21,384 bases of DNA, from positions 1 through 21,384 of IMG/VR virus record IMGVR_UViG_3300048929_000342; one strand, 5' to 3'. The DNA is from a virus. The notes below the pieces were generated by a model. That model worked only from the letters and a program-made list of their open reading frames with translations, was not told where the DNA came from and did no database searches. Position numbers and translations under genes: made by a program. The first letter of the stretch is position 1; each line of letters begins with the position of its first letter. Positions 19,373 through 21,384 of this stretch are shown here, in pieces.

Positions 19373-19797
19373 TCGACCACGAATGGCTGCAGGACCGGCT
19401 GGCTGGCGTGCTGCGCTGGCAACTGGCGCACCCTGGAGAGGTCGACAGCCCCGACGCACCCGAAGTCCCGATCGCGGGCCAGCGGGTTTGGGGGCTGTTT
19501 CTGGCGCTCCACGCGGCGCGCACGGGCAACGGCTTCGGCCCGAACCCGTTGAGCAACGCCGAGATCGAAACTTACGCTCGGATGGCGCGCGAGCCTATTC
19601 GACCGTTTGAGTTTGAAATGCTGCGGGCGCTCGACCGCGCGTACCTAGAAGCGTCGCGGGAGCAGGCGAAACCCGAGGAGCCGGAGCGGGAGCGCCCCTC
19701 GTCGGGCGATATCATGGGTGCATTCCGGCGGGCCGCGAAGCAGGAGGTGTCGGAGCGGGTACTGACCGCCCCATTGTTCGACGCGCTGTTTCCGTGA
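19369..19797 (+). CDS. Tail-assembly-associated protein (142 aa)
   Basis: ATGA overlap with the tape measure stop. The core LSNAEIETYARMAREPIRPFE then FEMLRALDRAYLEA follows the 'p-ei-aya----pl-pwE---l-alD-ayl' pattern found in small proteins beside tape measure genes (often named tail assembly chaperone or minor tail assembly proteins). The C-terminus is charged and then has a short helical end. In most phages this type comes before the tape measure; here it follows it. Function by pattern only. Confidence 0.65.
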   Translation: MIDHEWLQDRLAGVLRWQLAHPGEVDSPDAPEVPIAGQRVWGLFLALHAARTGNGFGPNPLSNAEIETYARMAREPIRPFEFEMLRALDRAYLEASREQAKPEEPERERPSSGDIMGAFRRAAKQEVSERVLTAPLFDALFP

Positions 19798-19825
19798 GAC
19801 GGTGGCAGTTAGGAGGGAGTGATCC

Positions 19826-20098
19826 ATGAAACAAGATGAGAAATATCTCGACCTGCTGGCCAACGTCAAAGCACTCGACATGGTCCTGCGCGGGCTTTTC
19901 ACGAAGTGGGCACTTGAAGCACCGGATCCGCCGGAGTCCGCCTTTCGTATGATAGAAGGAATGATCGGTTCGCTCCACGCGATCACTGCCAATGCTTCAA
20001 ACGAGGAAGTAGCGGTAGTCACGAGAATCGAAGATCACCTGCGCGCTTTTCATAAGAACGTGGACGTGCGCCTGCGGGCGGCTAATGGAGGGGAATAG
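19826..20098 (+). CDS. Hypothetical protein, last gene of the element (90 aa)
   Basis: 90 residues with an excellent AGGAGG (19811-19816) nine bases before ATG 19826. Predicted all-helical (YLDLLANVKALDMVLRGLF, MIEGMIGSLHAITAN, VVTRIEDHLRAFHKNV). No domain recognised. It lies 28 bases after the tail block and 90 bases before attR, a place where satellites and prophages often carry accessory or moron genes, but it may also belong to the late operon. Confidence 0.7.
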   Translation: MKQDEKYLDLLANVKALDMVLRGLFTKWALEAPDPPESAFRMIEGMIGSLHAITANASNEEVAVVTRIEDHLRAFHKNVDVRLRAANGGE

Positions 20099-20134
20099 TT
20101 TGCTCCATCGCTAATACATCAACAATGTCAAAGG

Positions 20135-20153
20135 AACCGGAACGCGCCGGTTT
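20135..20153 (+). terminator. Weak terminator-like hairpin at the element's right end
   Basis: AACCGG (20135-20140) pairs with CCGGTT (20147-20152) around AACGCG, followed by only one more T (20153) and G. A short stem and poor T-run; possible end of the late transcript. Confidence 0.35.
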
Positions 20154-20188
20154 GTCGCTAAGTCGTTGAAATCGCTATCGGAGGGGTA

Positions 20189-20236
20189 GACTCTTAATCA
20201 TCGGGTCCCAGGTTCGAGCCCTGGTGCGCCCACCAC
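20189..20236 (+). repeat. attR core: tRNA-Lys 3' remnant
   Basis: Identical to 707-754. It holds the tRNA-Lys sequence from within the 5' side of the anticodon stem to CCA plus one base, without D arm and 5' acceptor strand, so it is not a functional tRNA. It marks the right end of the element; host sequence resumes at 20237. Confidence 0.95.
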
Positions 20237-20389
20237 TTCCCCTCGATAATTCAAACACATCAAAGACGGCAGTTCGGGGGTCTGAGCACTGACCCGTTGT
20301 GTGGTTTTCGGGCGACCTGTCGCCACCTGTCTCAACGAGATCTCTCTCGGCAGCCGTCGATGCCACCGTTGGCTGGCTATGTATGCAAG
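20237..20389. other. Host intergenic DNA after attR
   Basis: I see no gene here. A reverse-strand frame that includes 'GAPGLEPGTR'-type residues is only the tRNA remnant read backwards. Any tRNA-Lys terminator used before insertion should be here, but none is clear. Confidence 0.5.
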
Positions 20390-20418
20390 GATTACTTTTA
20401 TCTGGCTCAGATGTAATC
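20390..20418 (+). promoter_or_regulatory. Palindromic operator upstream of the toxin-antitoxin pair
   Basis: GATTAC (20390-20395) and GTAATC (20413-20418) form outer arms, and ATCTG/CAGAT (20400-20404, 20408-20412) inner arms, with four extra T bases on the left side. It ends one base before the toxin ATG, as expected of an autoregulated toxin-antitoxin operon. Confidence 0.55.
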
Positions 20419-20419
20419 T

Positions 20420-20734
20420 ATGGACTACACTTATCCTGTGATCGAAGTTCGCGAAACGCCCGAGTTCACGCGCTGGCTTGTCGCACTGAAAGATAGGCGA
20501 GCCGTTCTTCATATCGTTCGTCGAATCGGCCGTGTGGCCGCAGGCAATTTCGGCGACGTGAAGTCGGTCGGTGGGGCGGTGGCCGAACTACGGATCGATC
20601 ACGGCCCCGGATATCGCGTCTACTTCACCCGGCGCGGGTCGGTGCTGGTGATCCTGCTCTGCGGCGGCGACAAGCGCACGCAGAGCCGGGACATCGAAAA
20701 AGCAGCAGAGATTGCAGCGAAATTGGAGGACTAG
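20420..20734 (+). CDS. RelE/ParE-superfamily toxin (HigB-like 'addiction module killer')
   Basis: 104 residues. Pattern of the killer-protein family: ETPEFTRWLVALKDRRA, IVRRIGRVAAGNFGDVKSVGG, VAELRIDHGPGYRVYFTRRG, LLCGGDKRTQSRDIEKA. The RVYF and GGDK-TQ-RDI segments are the usual signature of this group; such toxins are mRNA interferases acting at the ribosome. The antitoxin gene starts on the base after its stop, in toxin-first order. It lies outside attR and so is host chromosome or a remnant of another insertion at the same tRNA. No ribosome binding site is obvious. Confidence 0.9.
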   Translation: MDYTYPVIEVRETPEFTRWLVALKDRRAVLHIVRRIGRVAAGNFGDVKSVGGAVAELRIDHGPGYRVYFTRRGSVLVILLCGGDKRTQSRDIEKAAEIAAKLED

Positions 20735-21034
20735 ATGAAGGTCAGCAGTCTGAAGAAGTTCGACGCAGCCGAACATCTGGATAGTCCGGAAATGCGCGCA
20801 GAATATTTGAATATCGTTCTTGCCGATGGCGATGCCGATGAGATCCGCGACGCTCTGAATGTCATCGCTCGCGCCCAGGGCATGAGCGAGGTCGCCAAGG
20901 CCGCTGGCGTGACCCGCGAGGGGCTCTATAAGACGCTCGGGGAAAGTGGCAACCCCGAGTTCGCTACAGTTCTGAAAGTCATCGGAGCCTTGGGAATCCG
21001 CCTTTCGGCACACGCGGCTGGTACCAAGGGCTGA
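20735..21034 (+). CDS. HigA-like antitoxin with HTH (addiction module antidote)
   Basis: 99 residues; GGAGG (20725-20729) and a start directly at the toxin stop. The N-terminal part (SLKKFDAAEHLDSPEMRAEY, LNIVLADGDADEIRDALNVI) and the HTH part (MSEVAKAAGVTREGLYKTL, NPEFATVLKVIGALGIRL) match the antidote family paired with this toxin type. It neutralises the toxin and likely binds the palindrome before the operon. Confidence 0.93.
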   Translation: MKVSSLKKFDAAEHLDSPEMRAEYLNIVLADGDADEIRDALNVIARAQGMSEVAKAAGVTREGLYKTLGESGNPEFATVLKVIGALGIRLSAHAAGTKG

Positions 21035-21072
21035 CCACGATAAAAGATCCGCGCTAGTTTCCCCGGCGCAAC

Positions 21073-21099
21073 AAAAAAGCCGGCATTGCTGCCGGCTTT
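21073..21099 (-). terminator. Terminator of rpoH
   Basis: GCCGGCA (21079-21085) pairs with TGCCGGC (21090-21096) around TTGC. Read on the reverse strand, the stem is followed by TTTTTT (complement of 21073-21078), 26 bases after the rpoH stop. The TTT on the other side gives weak activity for the toxin-antitoxin operon as well. Confidence 0.88.
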
Positions 21100-21124
21100 C
21101 CGTCATTCGTGATTGCTGCGCCGT

Positions 21125-21384
21125 TCAATGCACGGCGTGCAAGGTTGCTTCTTCCTGCCGCGCGATAGTGCCCTTGACCGCGGTCTGCACCTTCTCGAAG
21201 GCACGGACCTCGATCTGGCGGACGCGCTCGCGCGACACGCCGAACTCGGTGGCGAGATCTTCCAGCGTCATCGGCTCGTCGGCGAGGCGTCGCGCCTCGA
21301 AGATCCGCCGCTCGCGCGGGTTGAGCACGCCGATGGCGCCGTTCAGGGCCTGCCGGCGATGATCGAGCTCTTCGTGCTCGGCCA
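21125..21384 (-). CDS. rpoH: RNA polymerase heat-shock sigma factor RpoH, C-terminal part
   Basis: Open to the window edge; about 86 C-terminal residues are visible. It contains the region 4 signature of RpoH: LNPRERRIFEARRL, MTLEDLATEFGVSRERVRQ then IEVRAFEKVQTAVK. The region 4.2 helix-turn-helix binds the -35 element of heat-shock promoters. The in-frame GTG at 21328 is internal; the frame continues upstream (ELDHRRQALNGAIG). Host chromosome on the right flank. Confidence 0.93.
   Translation of the reverse strand, partial: AEHEELDHRRQALNGAIGVLNPRERRIFEARRLADEPMTLEDLATEFGVSRERVRQIEVRAFEKVQTAVKGTIARQEEATLHAVH

Larger units (their letters stand above)
707..20236. mobile_element. Integrated phage-like element (capsid-forming satellite or defective prophage), 19,482-bp unit
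   Basis: The element is bounded by perfect 48-bp direct repeats in tRNA-Lys; one repeat plus the insert is 19,482 bp. Integrase lies near attL, followed by a control region, a primase-helicase replication module with iteron-like repeats, and a contiguous head, packaging and partial-tail block ending about 90 bases from attR. Head formation and packaging look complete: portal, protease, capsid, connectors, small and large terminase, HNH. No tail tube, tail tip, holin or endolysin gene was found. Size and content resemble capsid-forming phage satellites (cfPICI-type). A shortened prophage is the alternative. No frameshifts or broken genes were seen. Confidence 0.93.

Noticed and set aside
2834-20188. 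A recognisable cos site
   Set aside because: Terminase type suggests cos packaging, but no intergenic stretch shows a convincing nicking-site symmetry that I could defend by eye.

Overview
The window looks like the chromosome of an alphaproteobacterium, probably Hyphomicrobiales of the Bradyrhizobium/Rhodopseudomonas/Nitrobacter group. This rests on high GC, an LTXXQ (Spy/CpxP-like) protein at the left edge and a typical alphaproteobacterial RpoH C-terminus at the right edge. The genus is inferred from memory, not from a search.

An integrated element of about 19.5 kb fills most of the window. It sits in a tRNA-Lys(CTT) gene. A perfect 48-bp direct repeat, the 3' part of the tRNA, marks attL (707-754, joined to the intact tRNA) and attR (20189-20236, a tRNA 3' remnant). 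From left to right the element carries: a small orphan gene; a leftward operon of three small genes and a tyrosine integrase; a divergent promoter with a near-perfect 20-bp palindrome driving a helix-turn-helix regulator; a SpoVG-like small protein; a short gene plus an 872-aa primase-polymerase/VapE-type helicase; a cluster of six CATGAGAG motifs that looks like an iteron origin; and a 77-aa helix-turn-helix protein. A long rightward morphogenesis block follows: HK97-type portal, tail-chaperone-like protein, prohead protease, major capsid, decoration-like protein, HNH endonuclease, tail-fibre-like protein and assembly partner, head-tail connector, tail terminator, head closure, small and large terminase, gp10, GTA-gp10-like tail chaperone, tape measure, a second tail-assembly-like protein and a 90-aa gene.

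The block is tightly overlapped (many ATGA-type junctions) and every reading frame looks intact. Yet I find no tail tube protein, no distal tail, hub or baseplate genes, and no holin, endolysin or spanin. The gene set (integrase, regulator, P4/PICI-like replication module with adjacent iterons, full head and DNA packaging set, incomplete tail, no lysis) fits a capsid-forming phage satellite that borrows tail parts and lysis from a helper phage. It is unusual in keeping its own tape measure and tail chaperones. A compact prophage that lost its distal tail and lysis genes is the main alternative.

Outside attR, the chromosome carries a HigB/HigA-like toxin-antitoxin pair with a palindromic operator, then the terminator and the 3' end of rpoH on the opposite strand. 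Weak points: host genus, functions of several small genes, and the satellite-versus-defective-prophage question, which the sequence alone cannot settle.
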